Translations under genes and position numbers: made by a program
The notes under the pieces: model-generated
The model's input: only the letters and a program-made list of their open reading frames with translations
Told to the model about the DNA's origin: nothing
Database searches by the model: none
Shown: positions 32,867-45,120 of the stretch, one piece after another
How positions within the stretch are numbered: position 1 is the stretch's first letter
Layout: each line of letters begins with the position of its first letter
NCBI RefSeq assembly: GCF_021730395.1
Contig: NC_069362.1
Span: 44,286,501-44,350,500, forward strand
Length of the DNA stretch: 64,000 bases
Direction of reading: 5' to 3'
From: Mercenaria mercenaria
Lineage: Eukaryota; Mollusca; Bivalvia; Venerida; Veneridae

Positions 32867-35800
32867 ATGGCTGAAGGTGGATTAAATGAAAAGGAAAATT
32901 TGTGTGATTTTAGTAAGCAGACAACGCACAATGATGTTCAGTTTATTGTAGAAAATCAAGAGGTTTATGCTTCAAGAGCTGTTTTATGCATTGCCTCACC
33001 TGTTTTTGATGAACTGTTTGAAAACAATCCAACGCAAACTGTGGAGTTACCTGGAGTGGAGATAGAGCATTTTAAACAGTTTCTGAAGTGTATCTATCCA
33101 CATATATTGGATGAAATAAATGGTATGTAACCAACTTCAATATATTGGGGATCCCGGAAGAATGAAACGTCAATTGCATTCTATAGGATAGGAAAGTAAA
33201 CATTTGAGTAGGAGGGGTGAATTGCATTCTAAGATGAGAAAGTAAGCATTTGACTAGGAGGGGTGAATTGCAATCTAGGATAAGAAAGTAAACATTTGAG
33301 TAGGAGGGGTGAATTGCATTCTAGGACAAGAAAGCAAACATTTGAGTAGGAACTTTAATTGCAATCTAGGATAAAAAAGTAAATATTCAAGTAGGAGGAG
33401 TGAATTGCATTCTATGATAAGAAAGTAAACATTTGAGTAGGAGCGGTAAATTGCATTCTAATATAAGAAAGTAAACATTTGAGTAGGAGGATTTAAATGC
33501 ATTCTAGGATAAGAAAGGAAACATTTGAGCAGGAGGGGTGAACTGCATTCTAGGATAAGAAAGGAACATTTGAGTAGGAGGGGTGCATTGCGTTCTAGGA
33601 TAAGAAAGGAAACATTTGAGTAGGAGGGGTGAATTGCATTCTAGGATAAGAAAGGAAACGTTTGAGTAGGAGGGGTGCATTGCATTCTAGGATAAGAAAG
33701 GAAACATTTGAGTAGGAGGGGTTAATTGCATTCTAGGACAAGAAAGCAAACATTTGAGTAGGAATTTTAATTGCAATCTAGGATAATAAAAAGTAAATAT
33801 TCAAGTAGGAGGAGTGAATTGCATTTTATGATAAGAAAGTAAACATTTGAGTAGGAGGGGTAAATTGCATTCTAAGATAAGAAAGTAAACATTTGAGTAG
33901 GAGGATTTAAATGCATTCTAGGATAAGAAAGGAAACATTTGAGTAGGAGGGGTGAATTGCATTCTATGATAAGAAAGGAAACATTTGAGTAGGAGGGGTG
34001 CATTGCATTCTAGGATAAGAAAGGAAACATTTGAGTAGGAGGGGTGAATTAGATTCTAGGATAAGAAAGGAAACATTTGAGTAGGAGGGGTGAATTGCAT
34101 TCTAGGACAAGAAAGCAAACATTTGAGTAGGAGGGATGTATTGCATTCTAGGATAAGAAAGGAAACATTTGAGTAGGAGGGGTGCATTGCATTCTAGGAT
34201 AAGAAAGGAAACATTTGAGTAGGAGGGGTGAATTGCATTCTAGGATAAGAAAGTAAACATTTGAGTAGGAGGGGTGAATTGCATTCTAGAAAAAGAAAGT
34301 AACATTTGAGTATGAGGGGTGAATTGCATTCTAGGATAAGAAATTAAACATTTGAGTAGGAATAGGAGGGGTGAATTGCATTCTAGGATAAGTAAGTAAA
34401 CATTTGAGTAGGAGGGGTGAATTGCATTCTATGATAAGAAAGTAAACATTTGAGTAGGAGGGGTGAATTGCATTCTAGAAAAAGAAAGTAACATTTGAGT
34501 ATGAGGGGTGAATTGCATTCTAGGATAAGAAATTAAACATTTGAGTAGGAATAGGAGGGGTGAATTGCATTCTAGGATAAGTAAGTAAACATTTGAGTAG
34601 GAGGGGTGAATTGCATTCTAGGTTAAGAATTTATTTACTTTGTTGGGTTTAACGTTGAACTGACATAATTGTTGGTCATACGGCGACTTTTCAGCTTTGA
34701 TAGTGGAGGAAGACCACAGGTGCCCCTCCGTGCATTATTTCATCGCGAGCGGCTATCTGGGTAGAACCACCGACATTCCGTAAGCCAGATGGATGGCTTT
34801 CTCACATGTAGAATTCAGGATAAGAAAGTAAACATTTGAGTAGGAGGGGTATAAAAAATTTATACTATATATTTTATGTAAATTCATTAGATCATTACCC
34901 GCCTACACGTCAAGACTTTTAACTGCACACATGCTTACATAGAAAATTAACATAAATGTACAGTGTGTGTAGCAGTTCCGAGTCACCCAACAGAAAACGT
35001 TCAATCTATCAGTCAGAATGGTGTCCTTTGGGGTATAGTATTCATATGACAAGATGTAAAGATAAAAGGTATGATTTCATTTCTAGGATTACTAGTTTGG
35101 CCACGGAGTACATACTGATTTTCATCGAAAATTTGCAATTAAAGGTCAGTCAGAAGAAAAAATGCAGAATTATGAAAACTATAAAATAAACATTTCAAAA
35201 CATAGTCATGACAGTTAATTTCAATCTGCAAAAAGGTTTTTTTTTTGAAAAAAAGAAAGCCTTCAATTTTTTTATGAGGTCATTTCCAAACATGGTCATT
35301 CAAGTAGTTCAGAATCACTTTTTTCAACATTTATCTCCCTTGGAAAAACAACATGACACTCAACTTCTAAAAACTTTGCGAAATTATTGCTTTAACTAAG
35401 GGACATTCTAGGAACAAAACATTTAATTTTATTGGCTACATGTGAAGAATAAAATTGAAGTGATCTGGAACTGCTCATGATTCGGAACTGCTTCACACAC
35501 TGTATCGGAATTTTAATCGAATTTGAATTTAAAGTTCACTTTTTTTGGCAATATGATTCAACGAAAGAAACAAAAAACACTACTGGTATCATTATCTACA
35601 CGTAAACATTCTGTAAAAATACGACTTGTTTTCCATAAATAAGCAAAATCCTAAAATAGTCGTACTTGGCCTCTGCCGGGACTACTTTCATTAATTTTCT
35701 TGAGTTTTTTTTTTTCAGGATCGGCTTTTAAAAAAAAGGGATTGTATAAAAATATAGGGGTCATTATAACAGAAGCTTGATCTGGGATTTATTCGGCTTT

Positions 35801-36595
35801 AGTAGATTTTACAACACTTGAGCAGAAAACAACATACCAGATCAAACTACTGTTGTAATAATCTTAGTACTTCCAGAATGTGTTTTCTAAGACTTAAGTA
35901 AGAGTTAAAGAGCAAACTTTTAATAAAATCATAAACTTTAATTAATTAATTTATTCTACTCAGAGGAAACAGTCTACTGGATACTCCCATTTGCTCACAA
36001 GTACAAAGTCAAAATTCTGCGAGAAAGGTGCGTCAAAATGATATTAGAAATCATAAAACGCAGGTATGTACAGAATGCGAAGGAACTCTACCGTCACATA
36101 AAACTTTCCGAACTGTACGAGGTACAAGAATTTGAGGAATTATGTGTAGACATGGCGTCAGAGTGTACACTCACTGAGATAGAAGAAGCAAACAAGGACT
36201 ACCCAATATCACCTGAAACTGACCTTAGAATAATGAAAATTGGGCACAGAAAGCTAGAGCTGGCCAAACAAGACATGGAATTATGTGGTAGATACATAAA
36301 GAAAGACAACCTTCAGTCAGCCGTTACCGGACTGTTGGATCCAAAACTGTATTTAGAAAGTACAGATCCGGAATGGGAAACATACAGGCGTTATAAGTAT
36401 TTCAAGGAGGAAGAAAAATATAAAAATTACATGCAAGCTTCTAGACTCGTTCATGTACATTTCAAAGGCAACCAAGGACTTAAAGCTGATGCAATCAGAA
36501 ATCTTGAAGAGGTGAGGGGTGAGGATATTGAACTATTTAAATTACTGCCTCATGACTTGAAAATAGAATTAGAAAAATACAGACATTCTCAGTAA
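32867..36595 (+). CDS. BTB/POZ-domain protein, two exons (295 aa)
   Basis: Exon 1, 32867-33122, starts at ATG with strong context (AAAATGG) and ends GATGAAATAAATG before a GTATGT donor. Exon 2, 35964-36595, follows TTATTCTACTCAG and completes the split Glu codon. The joined frame is 295 residues. The BTB fold spans about residues 15-115: CDFSKQTTHNDVQFIVENQE, ASRAVLCIASPVFDELF, VELPGVEIEHFKQFLKCIYP, then ETVYWILPFAHKYKVKILRE. A BACK-like helical stretch and a charged Lys/Glu-rich C-terminus follow. No Kelch, MATH or zinc-finger domain is present. BTB proteins commonly dimerise and bind Cullin-3 as substrate adaptors; that role is inferred here. The 2.8-kb intron holds a 46-bp minisatellite with a SINE fragment inside. 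The in-frame GTG-led extension upstream of 32867 is unlikely to be used. Confidence 0.9.
33165..34850 (+). repeat. 46-bp minisatellite in the BTB gene intron
   Basis: More than 30 units of about 46 bp share AACATTTGAGTAGGAGGGGT, GAATTGCATTCTAGGATAAG and AAAGT/GAAA. Blocks of several units are themselves duplicated: 33300-33480 versus 33730-33900 share the same rare variants, and 34280-34410 versus 34460-34600 are almost identical. That is a higher-order repeat pattern. A SINE fragment splits the array at 34629-34816. Confidence 0.95.
34629..34816 (-). repeat. SINE fragment inside the minisatellite
   Basis: GGGTTTAACGTTGAACTGAC, GGAAGACCACAGGTGCCCC, TAGAACCACCGACATTCCG and CTTTCTCACATG match the SINE at 921-1116. 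The tRNA-like half is missing. One more minisatellite unit follows, so the SINE inserted into the array or the array expanded around it. Confidence 0.8.
34851..35963. other. Rest of BTB intron, no feature seen
   Basis: AT-rich intronic sequence with a polypyrimidine-bearing acceptor at its right end. Nothing else supported. Confidence 0.5.
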
Positions 36596-36937
36596 ACGAT
36601 ACAAGGTGTAATAGCTATTCGTAACAACTGAATTGGTACATATGTAGTTAATACATGTTTTGTCTCTATGATAAGCATGGACCAAGTTTGACACTCATAT
36701 TATCATGAATGAGTGCATCAGTAAATGACAATATTCTGTAATCCAGATTTTGCCTATAACTGTTTATCTTATTTTTATAGGCTTAGGTGATATTAGCAAA
36801 AATATAGCTTTATGATTAACATGCATCAATGCCGTAAGGAGGGTGCTGCATTATAGTTTAATGTCGGATCTAAATTATTATACTAGGATTCTGCCTACGA
36901 ATAATTAAAATGAAAATGGACATATCAACAGACATAT

Positions 36938-37665
36938 GAGCCGTGCCATGAGAAAACCAACCTAGTGGCTTTGCGAACAGCATGGATCCACAGGTGGCAG
37001 TAACGTACCTAGGATACAGTATGGGTCCATGGGCCATATGCACTTACATTTATTACAATTATAATGTTTTCTTAGGAAAAAAATGACAAAAAGCCATTTT
37101 GAAAAATATTTTGCTCCTGTGACAATGAGCCATTTACAAGGTAGATATGAACAGTTTCACACGTGCATTGCTACCAGGTCCGTATTTTTTTTCAAAACAA
37201 TATTTCCTTATCAATGATTGGTCGCCTTTTCGGCAAGAGATTACTCTTTCAGAAAAACCTTACTTCAAAACCCAGTTCCAAACCGTTTACGCATCACGAG
37301 CGAGCAACGGCGTACAAAACGATAGTGATTTCTCCACCCGAAAAAATCCCACACATTTTTCGCACCGAAGTAGCGACCTGGTAGCAATGCACGTGTGAAA
37401 CTGTTCATATCTACCTTGTAGATGGCTCATTGTCACAGGAGCAAAATTTTGTTCAAAATGGCTTTTTGTCATTTTTTTCCTAAGAAAACATTATAATTGT
37501 AATAAATGTAAGTGCATATGGCCCATGGACCCATACTGTATCCTAGGTACGTTACTGCCACCTGTGCATGGATCCAGACCAGCCTGCGCATCCGCGCAGT
37601 CTGGTCAGGATCTATGCTGTTCGCTAATAGTTTCTCTAATTCCGATAGGTTTTGAACAGCAGGTA
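36938..37665. mobile_element. GGATCC palindromic MITE, copy 4, interrupted and truncated
   Basis: The left end GAGCCGTGCCATGAG is at 36938. The sequence breaks at GCATGGATCC (36980-36989) and resumes with the same ten bases at 37566, continuing to about 37665 (TTTTGAACAGC). The second arm is mostly missing. Confidence 0.8.
36990..37565. mobile_element. 576-bp element with 191-bp TIRs and 10-bp target duplication (MULE-like)
   Basis: Left arm 36990-37180 (ACAGGTGGCAGTAACGTACC ... GCTACCAGGTC) and right arm 37375-37565 (GACCTGGTAGC ... CTGCCACCTGT) are near-perfect inverse copies of equal length. GCATGGATCC flanks both ends. Long TIRs with a 9-10-bp duplication are typical of Mutator-like elements, so this is likely a non-autonomous MULE. 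The 194-bp middle has no coding meaning. Confidence 0.85.
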
Positions 37666-38074
37666 GGATAAAGACTTTTGTTAGGCCAGAAATGCATCTA
37701 TCATATGAGAAACGCTATGAAAAACGTAAACCCATAACAATTTCGAAATTTAGATTGTAACTAAAAAAATTGTACATATTCTTGCTTATAGAATAGTCAT
37801 GATGTTTTGACAGTTAATAATGGATTCGAAACAATGAAGTCAAAACTGAAATTAATAAATTGTTCCTAAGTTTGATCCTTAAAGCTAACCACGAGCACTT
37901 CGTTCTGGGGTGAGCTAACATCAGAACATTTTTCTACACTGATTCTCCGGTTATAACAATATCTGATCACATCACTGTATATTAAACAACAAATCGTCTG
38001 TTATTTAAGTGTATAGTGTCTACAATATGTCTCTTTCACATTTCGGCTTGTATCAGCGCTGTCGTCTGTGTTTC
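37666..38074. other. Spacer, no feature seen
   Basis: AT-rich sequence between MITE copy 4 and the second minisatellite. Confidence 0.5.
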
Positions 38075-39565
38075 TTTGACTGCCGTAGCTACATTCTGTC
38101 TGTGTATGCACCTATTACTGTCACTGACTGCCGTAGCTACATTCTGTCTGTGTATGCACCTATTACTGTCACTGACTGCCGTAGCTACGTTCTGTCTGTG
38201 CACACCTATTACTGTCACTGACTGCCGTAGCTACGTTCTGTCTGTGCACACCTATTACAGTCACTGACTGCCGTAGCAACGTTCTGTCTGTGCACACCTA
38301 TTACTGTCACTGACTGCCGTCGCTACGTTCTGTCTGTGCACACCTATTACTGTCACTGTCTGCTTCTGTCTGTGCACACCTATTACTGTCACTGTCTGCC
38401 GTCGCTACGTTCTGCCTGTGCACACCTATTACTGTCACTGACCGCCGTAGCTACGTTCTGTCTGTGCACACCTATTACAGTCACTGACTGCCGTCGCTAC
38501 GTTCTGTCTGTGCACACCTATTACTGTCACTGACTGCCGTCGCTACGTTCTGTCTGTGCAAACCTATTACTGCCACTGACTGCCGTCGCTACGTTCTGTC
38601 TGTGCACACCTATTACTGTCACTGACTGCTGTAGCTACCTTCTGTCTGTGCATACCTATTACTGTCACTGATTGCCGCCGCTACGTTCTGTCTGTGCACA
38701 CCTATTACTGTCACTGACTGCCACCGCTACGTTCTGTCTGTGTACACCTATTACTGTCACTGAATGCCGTAGCTACGTTCTGCCTGTGTACACCTATTAC
38801 TGTCACTGACTGCCGTCGCTACGTTCTGTCTGTGTACACCTATTACTGTCACTGACTGCCGTCGCTACGTTCTGTCTGTGCACACCTATTACTGTCACTG
38901 ACTGCCGCAGCTACGTTCTGCCTGTGTACACCTATTACTGTCACTGACTGCCGTCGCTATGTGCTGTTTGTGCACACTTATTACTGTCACTGACTGCCGT
39001 CGCTACGTTCTGTCTGTGTATGCAGCTATTACTGTCACTGACTGCCGCCGCTACGTTCTGTCTGTGCACACCTATTACTGTCACTGACTGCCGTCGCTAC
39101 GTTCTGTCTGTGCACACCTATTACTGTCACTGACTACCGTCGCTACGTTCTTTCTGTGTAAGCAGCTACTACTGTCACTGATTGCCGCCACTACGTTCTG
39201 TCTGTGCACTCCTATAACTGTCACTGACTGCCGTCGCTACGTTCTGTCTGTGCACACCTATTACTGTCACTGACTGCCGTCGCTACGTTCTTTCTGTGTA
39301 TGCAGCTATTACTGTCACTGACTGCCGCCGCTACGTTCTGTCTGTGCACACCTATTACTGTCACTGACTGCCGCCGCTACCTTCTGTCTGTGCACACCTA
39401 TTACTGTCACTGACTGCCGCCGCTACGTTCTGTCTGTGCACACCTATTACTGTCACTGAATGCCGTCGCTACGTTCTGTCTGTGCACACCTATTACTGTC
39501 ACTGACTGCCGTCGCTACGCTCTGTCTGTGCACACCTATTACTGTCACTGACTGCCGCCGCTCAC
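38075..39565 (+). repeat. Second 46-bp minisatellite, intergenic
   Basis: About 32 units of GACTGCCGTCGCTACGTTCT + GTCTGTGCACACCTATTAC + TGTCACT, 46 bp each. The first two units are 48 bp (TGTGTATGCACC in place of TGTGCACACC); a few later ones also vary. Neighbouring units differ by only a few bases. Not coding: the unit length is not a multiple of three and frames close quickly. Confidence 0.95.
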
Positions 39566-41974
39566 ATTCTACAAACATATTTATCGTCTGTGAGTGATAT
39601 TATTTAAAACAAGGGAGATGATTCAATTTTAGTAAGATTATACGACACCATTCTACAGAAATAAAATGCATTTCCTTACATTAACATTTGTTTTACACCA
39701 TTGAACCGTTATATTTTTCTAAATCATATTGTTTTAGAAACTGGCAAAATTGTTTTAAATATCACTAAACTATATATTGTTTCTGTTACCAGCTGTTTTA
39801 CACAAACTACATTTTTCTTATATAAACGATATAATCACGTAACATGCTATTAAATCTTAAAGAAAGCAAATTTGTTTTGTGTAATTAGTGTAACCCAAAA
39901 CTTGTATGGTGCACGGATTTTGCCTTTCACAATCAAGTGCTCGGCTGTAGATTGACTGGCAAATTGTAGTGATCTTCCATATTCACAAACTAATTATAGT
40001 AATTTCAAAGAGGCCGAATTTTCGTTACTTCTGAAAGATCCAGTTTCTTTACGTAAAAAGGTTAAGTATTCACAAGTATATCGGAGAAATTTCAGTCTGA
40101 ATTATGTTTAATTGGCAGCTAAGCGGCCAAGATCAATGACTTCGAATCACATACCTCTCACCGCTATTGGTTAGAAACCTCACGTTAACTGGTTGTAGAT
40201 TTTTTTATTTAAGGAAGCTATCATCTGGCTAACGGAAGCACGATGCTTATACTCATTCACTAGCCCGTGTCAGAAACAAGCCAAGCGGGACACGTGGTCT
40301 TTCTCCACCACTAAAGCGGGAAAGTCGCCACATGATCTAAATTGTGTTCGTGTACCAGTAAATAAACAAATTTTGTTAAGGACTGTTCGATTACATAAAA
40401 TTGTTTGCAAAACTAGCATATTTCGTCATAATGTCTTCCTCCGCCATTTGAAGCTAATTCTACTTGCACACCATTTGAAGCTAATTCTACCGGCACACCA
40501 ACAGTTAACTTCCGCTTCCGGCTACATCACGAAGGAACTATCATAGGGGTACCGGGATTCCCGCCAGTAATAATTATCCTTTGGATGTATAACAATTGAG
40601 TAAAATTAAAAAACGTATACTTGTATGAAGGTACATTGCTTACCGTGTGTATTGCAAGACATTAGTCTAGCTGAAATGTCGACAGCTTTTCATGTAATTA
40701 GATTCTCCGCAATGCGCCATATCGGAAACCATGGAGATCAGTGTCAGTAACGTATTCACTACAGTTCCACCTACTAACATTTTCTGCAATATTGAAAGAA
40801 AAGATATGCTAACTGTTGAATATTTGCAAGTGATCACGCAAAATGCAAAACTCAGATCTGTATTTCAGTTGCGTAACGGAAGTCAATTAATATACCCAGA
40901 GTTCACTACTGGCAGTAAGAAGTTCTCCGCAGCTTGACAAAATCCTCATTTAATTAAATCAGTGGTCGAGAAGTGGATGGCTTCAGGTATACCTTGACAA
41001 GAATCATACACGTATATTCTAAGGTTCGAAGCAACAATAATACATTTTCTGCATATTTCATCACAAAATGCTGCCAAATATGTTTTGTAACCAGTCCAGT
41101 GACATTTAAAACAAAACAGTGATTAAAACAAGACTGAATATGACTCAGTTATAAAGACATTAATTTACATAATAATATTTCGCAAGCTCATAAAAGTCGG
41201 AGCCAGACTAATTTCTAGAGCATCTGGTGAAATCTGGATAAAGTTTCATAGTTACCTAGTTACTTGTTACTCGATTTCATATCCTGTAACTGATTATTTC
41301 AAAGATTTATATTCTGATACTTTGAATAACTTCAGTTTCTATGGGTGCACAATTATAGGTTTTCATATGAAATAGTGGCAAATAATATAAGAAAGCAACA
41401 CACTGTCACAACATATGTTAAAACAATTATTCTTCCATTTCTAAACTTAACTTATCACTCCATTTTGCATAAATAAGTCCGCTGTACTAGTACCGGGTAT
41501 TTGGAACACTTTTATAAGCGCACACATCTGTTAAATCAACTGATCCACTGCTGACTCGAGGTTCGAATCAAAAACGGTATCTAAAACACAGGACCGCGGC
41601 TTTCACATTCTTTTATTTAGACACCAATACTGATAAAAAATCCTGTGAGGTAAAATACGAAAACTTTCCATAAAATATTATGACTTTTTATCTTATCTTT
41701 AGGGAATAATTAAATGAGAAAATCACCTTTATCTAAAAGTTCCAGACCTGCAGAAAATGCTCTGTTTTTAGAGTTGTTTAACTCGTTTGCTTCCTGTCTT
41801 TTACGTGCATCGAAATCAAGCCTCATTTCAAATTCTGTAAAAGAATTAAAACAAAATAGTCTTCTGTTTTACAGAATTTCAATTACTAATTATTATTATT
41901 AGTAGTAACAGTATTTTAAGCTTCTCAAAAAGCCAGTAAAGCAGTAAGGATAGAAAAATTGTATAAAAATATAT
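39566..41974. other. Intergenic stretch, no feature supported
   Basis: AT-rich. A small direct repeat, CCATTTGAAGCTAATTCTAC, occurs twice at 40447 and 40472. An open frame at 40731-40937 starts at ATG but has no splice context or homology I recognise. Confidence 0.45.
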
Positions 41975-42150
41975 ACAGTACAACCTCTCAAGAGCGGCCC
42001 TCTCTTAAGCAAAAACCTCTCTTTAACAACATCATCGAAATTTCCTTAAGCTGAAATGTACTATAAAATTTACCTCTCCAGAACAACAGCCTCTACATAA
42101 CAGTCAATATTTGTATCTCCCAAAGGGTGTAGCTCTACAGAGGTTGCAAA
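41975..42150. mobile_element. Small TIR element with CTCTC-type subterminal repeats (pogo/Tc1-like MITE)
   Basis: The left end CAGTACAACCTCTCAAGAGC and right end CTCTACAGAGGTTGCAAAATG are partly complementary (CAACCTCT/AGAGGTTG). Inside are AAAACCTCTCTTTAACAAC and TTACCTCTCCAGAACAAC, the repeated ends seen in pogo-like MITEs. TA precedes the left end. Confidence 0.5.
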
Positions 42151-42322
42151 ATGCCTCTTGAATACCTTTATTTGTAATGATTTATTTAACTGCAATTTCT
42201 AAACATTAAACAGCTTGTCCAGTGTGGATATTGCACCTAACCAGATCAAAAATCTAAGTACATTGATCCTGAATATACTTTTAAAGATATGAATTAAGAA
42301 TTGATTTTTATATACAAAATAC

Positions 42323-42518
42323 CTAAATTACTACAGAGCTCCATGTCGTAGAAGGATAAGAGCTGCTTAGAGGTTTTACCAGAGTCATATACATCGACTT
42401 CTTCCCTTTCAACCATCGCAGCCCTGTTCCACGTTCGTTTGTTGAAACTGTCAATCTTGACAAGCCACATTTCTGGAATGTTTGAATATTCACTTGCAAC
42501 AGGAGCCAACATTGAAGA
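42323..42518 (-). CDS. Possible single exon of an unrecognised gene
   Basis: On the minus strand an open stretch reads APVASEYSNIPEMWLVKIDS, then RTWNRAAMVEREEVDVYDSG and QLLSFYDMELCSNL. It ends at a possible GTATTT donor (42322-42317), with a possible TAG acceptor just before 42518. It is richer in G+C than its flanks and its composition is protein-like. Against it, no neighbouring exon could be joined and no family is recognised. A second weak candidate (WTPWFEMKDETTALAP) lies upstream near 43050. Confidence 0.3.
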
Positions 42519-43924
42519 CTATTTGCGCAACTAAGTAAAAATGAAGAAACAAGACTATGCGTGTGGCCTCTCTGTAGAAATACACGAATGTTACTGTAAG
42601 ATATGCACATCTCTATTTTGTGAAATTTTTGAAGCACGTTGTTTTCGTGTATATTCCGATCGTTTACTTTCAATATTATCTAGGACGTTCGAACCTTCAG
42701 CTGCACTAGAAGCTAACACCCGCAACCGTTTGTGCATCTAAAGAGAAATGAATAAACAAGACAAACCTGTATTAAGATGTTTGCCAGTATCAATATTCTA
42801 TCATAGTAGGGTGCTTTTATGAATGGTGTTGTTTCCAATGTCATAAATATCTTATCTATATACTTCCTTTGTAGTAGCTATACTTGTACTCATTAATTAC
42901 AAGACCAGTATAAAACGTATCTTATTTGTTATTTTAGTTAAATATATGTTTCCCGCAGTTTGGAGATTCAGTCATTGTGTTACAGATGGTCTTTTCCCTA
43001 GATTGCAACGGGTGCCAGAGCTGTGGTTTCATCTTTCATTTCGAACCACGGTGTCCATCTGAAATTTAAACATGTAATCAATAAAAATACTTGATGTACA
43101 TAATTCGTATTCTTTGTCTACATAGCACCCACTCATCAGTCTTCCAAGCACTGTTCAACGGCAACTCAGACGGCTGTATAAAAAGAAAGTATAAGACATC
43201 ATTTAGAAATAAAACACAACAGTAGCTAAAAGTCAAAGAAAATTTACAACTGTACACATCAAATATCTGTTCAGAACTTACGACTTTTATCTGTTACCTT
43301 CATCTGTAATCAACCGTAATCCTCAAATGTGATCATCTCTTGCCATCATCTACATACATGTGTATCTATCTGTAACCTTCATGGATGGATGGTAAACTGT
43401 TTCCCTTATCTGTTACCTTCGTGAAAAGAATGATCAACTTTTAACATTCGTGTGTTACCTTCATGGACGATCAACTGTCACCCTTCTTCTGTTACCTTCA
43501 TTGACGAGCATCTGTTACGCACACCTGTAATTATATGTTACATTAACCTATGATAATATGTTACCTTAATCTCTTAATCCTCAGCCAATTTCACTTGTGA
43601 TTTTTGTTACATACAACTTCGATCTTCTGTTAAATGTCCTTGTGATCATCTATCACAATACCCTGAGATCTTCTGCTGCCTTCATCTGTGTTTCCTATTG
43701 GCGATCTTTTGACCACAAGATAATCTGAAAAATAAACGATTTCTTTCAATGTGTATAACCAAAATGACCAAATGCTTTACTTACCGTTAAAACTTTTAAA
43801 AGTTCAATGGAACGTTTAATTCTGCGCTAAAAAAACAGACAAAGCAGCTGTCAAAATAGAAACATGTGTAACAATAACAATATAGCCAGAATAGCACTTC
43901 TTTTAATACTGTACAAGAACTTAT
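42519..43924. other. Intergenic stretch, degenerate TTACCTTCAT repeats only
   Basis: Between 43260 and 43700 words such as CTGTTACCTTCAT and GATCATCTGTTA recur irregularly, an old simple tandem array. Nothing else is supported. Confidence 0.45.
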
Positions 43925-45120
43925 TCTGTCAGAGCCATAAAGGGAGGTAATAAAACAACAGGAAATAGCGCCCTCGACTATTTCGTTGGGCTAGAGCATA
44001 TCTGAGGTAGCTATAGTTAATCTCTTGATCGAGTAATGCCCCCGATGAGGATGATAATGCTGGACAACAGTTTATCTGGGTAAAATCCATACAGTAATAA
44101 CACATATTAAGAATGTACCAAAATATTATGTCGAATTTTTTAGTATAAAAGTTACACAATTCTCGGAATATTGCTGCAAGAGAAATGCACATTATGTCAT
44201 ATGATGTGGAACAACTATTATGTTTGAATCAAATCTATGAAGTAATAACACAGATGGAGTGAAAGTGAATGAAAAATGAAAAAAAAAATGGCCTGAAATT
44301 TAAAGTAAAAGGGGACATAATTAATGATCTGTTTGAGCTATGAACCTTCTGTCATCAGATGTCGATGATAATACGTGCCAATTAATTTTAAGTAAAAGGG
44401 GACATAATTCATAAAATATTGTTGCCAGAGTTACAAAAATTGTGTCATATTATGTAGTTGGTAATGTGGAAACAACTAATTAAGTTTTACTCAAACCATT
44501 TATTAACAACAGAGAAATAGTAAAAACTGGTACCAAAGTTTTAGACCTTTGTTATATGATATAGTTGATGATATGAAATGACAGTTTAAAGCTTAGATTA
44601 AATCCTTTCATTAACAACAAAAAAGTAGCGAAAAAAATCAAAATAAAACTAAAATTCTAAATCACGAAGTATTGATTCGAAATTTGTATAATATGGTGTG
44701 ACTGGTGATGTGAAAGAATTAATCTACGTTTGAGTCTATTCCATTTAGTAATGTTAGAGATAGAGTGAAAGTGTATCAAAACTTTAACCTGAAGTTTTAA
44801 GTACAAATGGGGATAATTAATGAAATATTGGTGAAAGAAATACAGAACATGTGTTATATATTGTGGGTGATGATATGGAACGATTTTTAAAAGTTTGAAA
44901 CAAATCTCTTCTGTTTAACAGTGATATAGTGAAAATGCATCAAATTTAACATTCAATTCCAAGTAAAAGTCGGGCATAATTTATGAAATATTGGCACGAG
45001 AGTAAATGTCATTGTGTAATATGATGATGAGAAATAACCATTCTAAGTTTGAAGCAAATCCATCAAGAAAAAATAGAGATAATTGAATTCAATCATGGTG
45101 CGCACGCACGCACGCAGTTT
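43925..45120 (-). mobile_element. Diverged pearl-like element G
   Basis: Units of about 150-170 bp with AAGTAAAAGGGGACATAATT (about 44305, 44389; variants at 44800 and 44960) recur across the region, and a CGCACGCACGCACG run lies at 45102-45115. Boundaries and orientation are uncertain. It looks old. Confidence 0.45.

Noticed and set aside
37147-37472. Overlapping open frames on both strands
   Set aside because: They lie inside the TIRs and spacer of the 576-bp MULE-like element; symmetry of the arms creates frames.
38009-39565. CRISPR-like regular array
   Set aside because: Units are contiguous 46-bp tandem repeats with no unique spacers, in a eukaryotic genome; it is a minisatellite.
40731-40937. 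Open frame starting at ATG with protein-like sequence
   Set aside because: No splice donor at a sensible place, no recognisable family and no partner exon; left unannotated.
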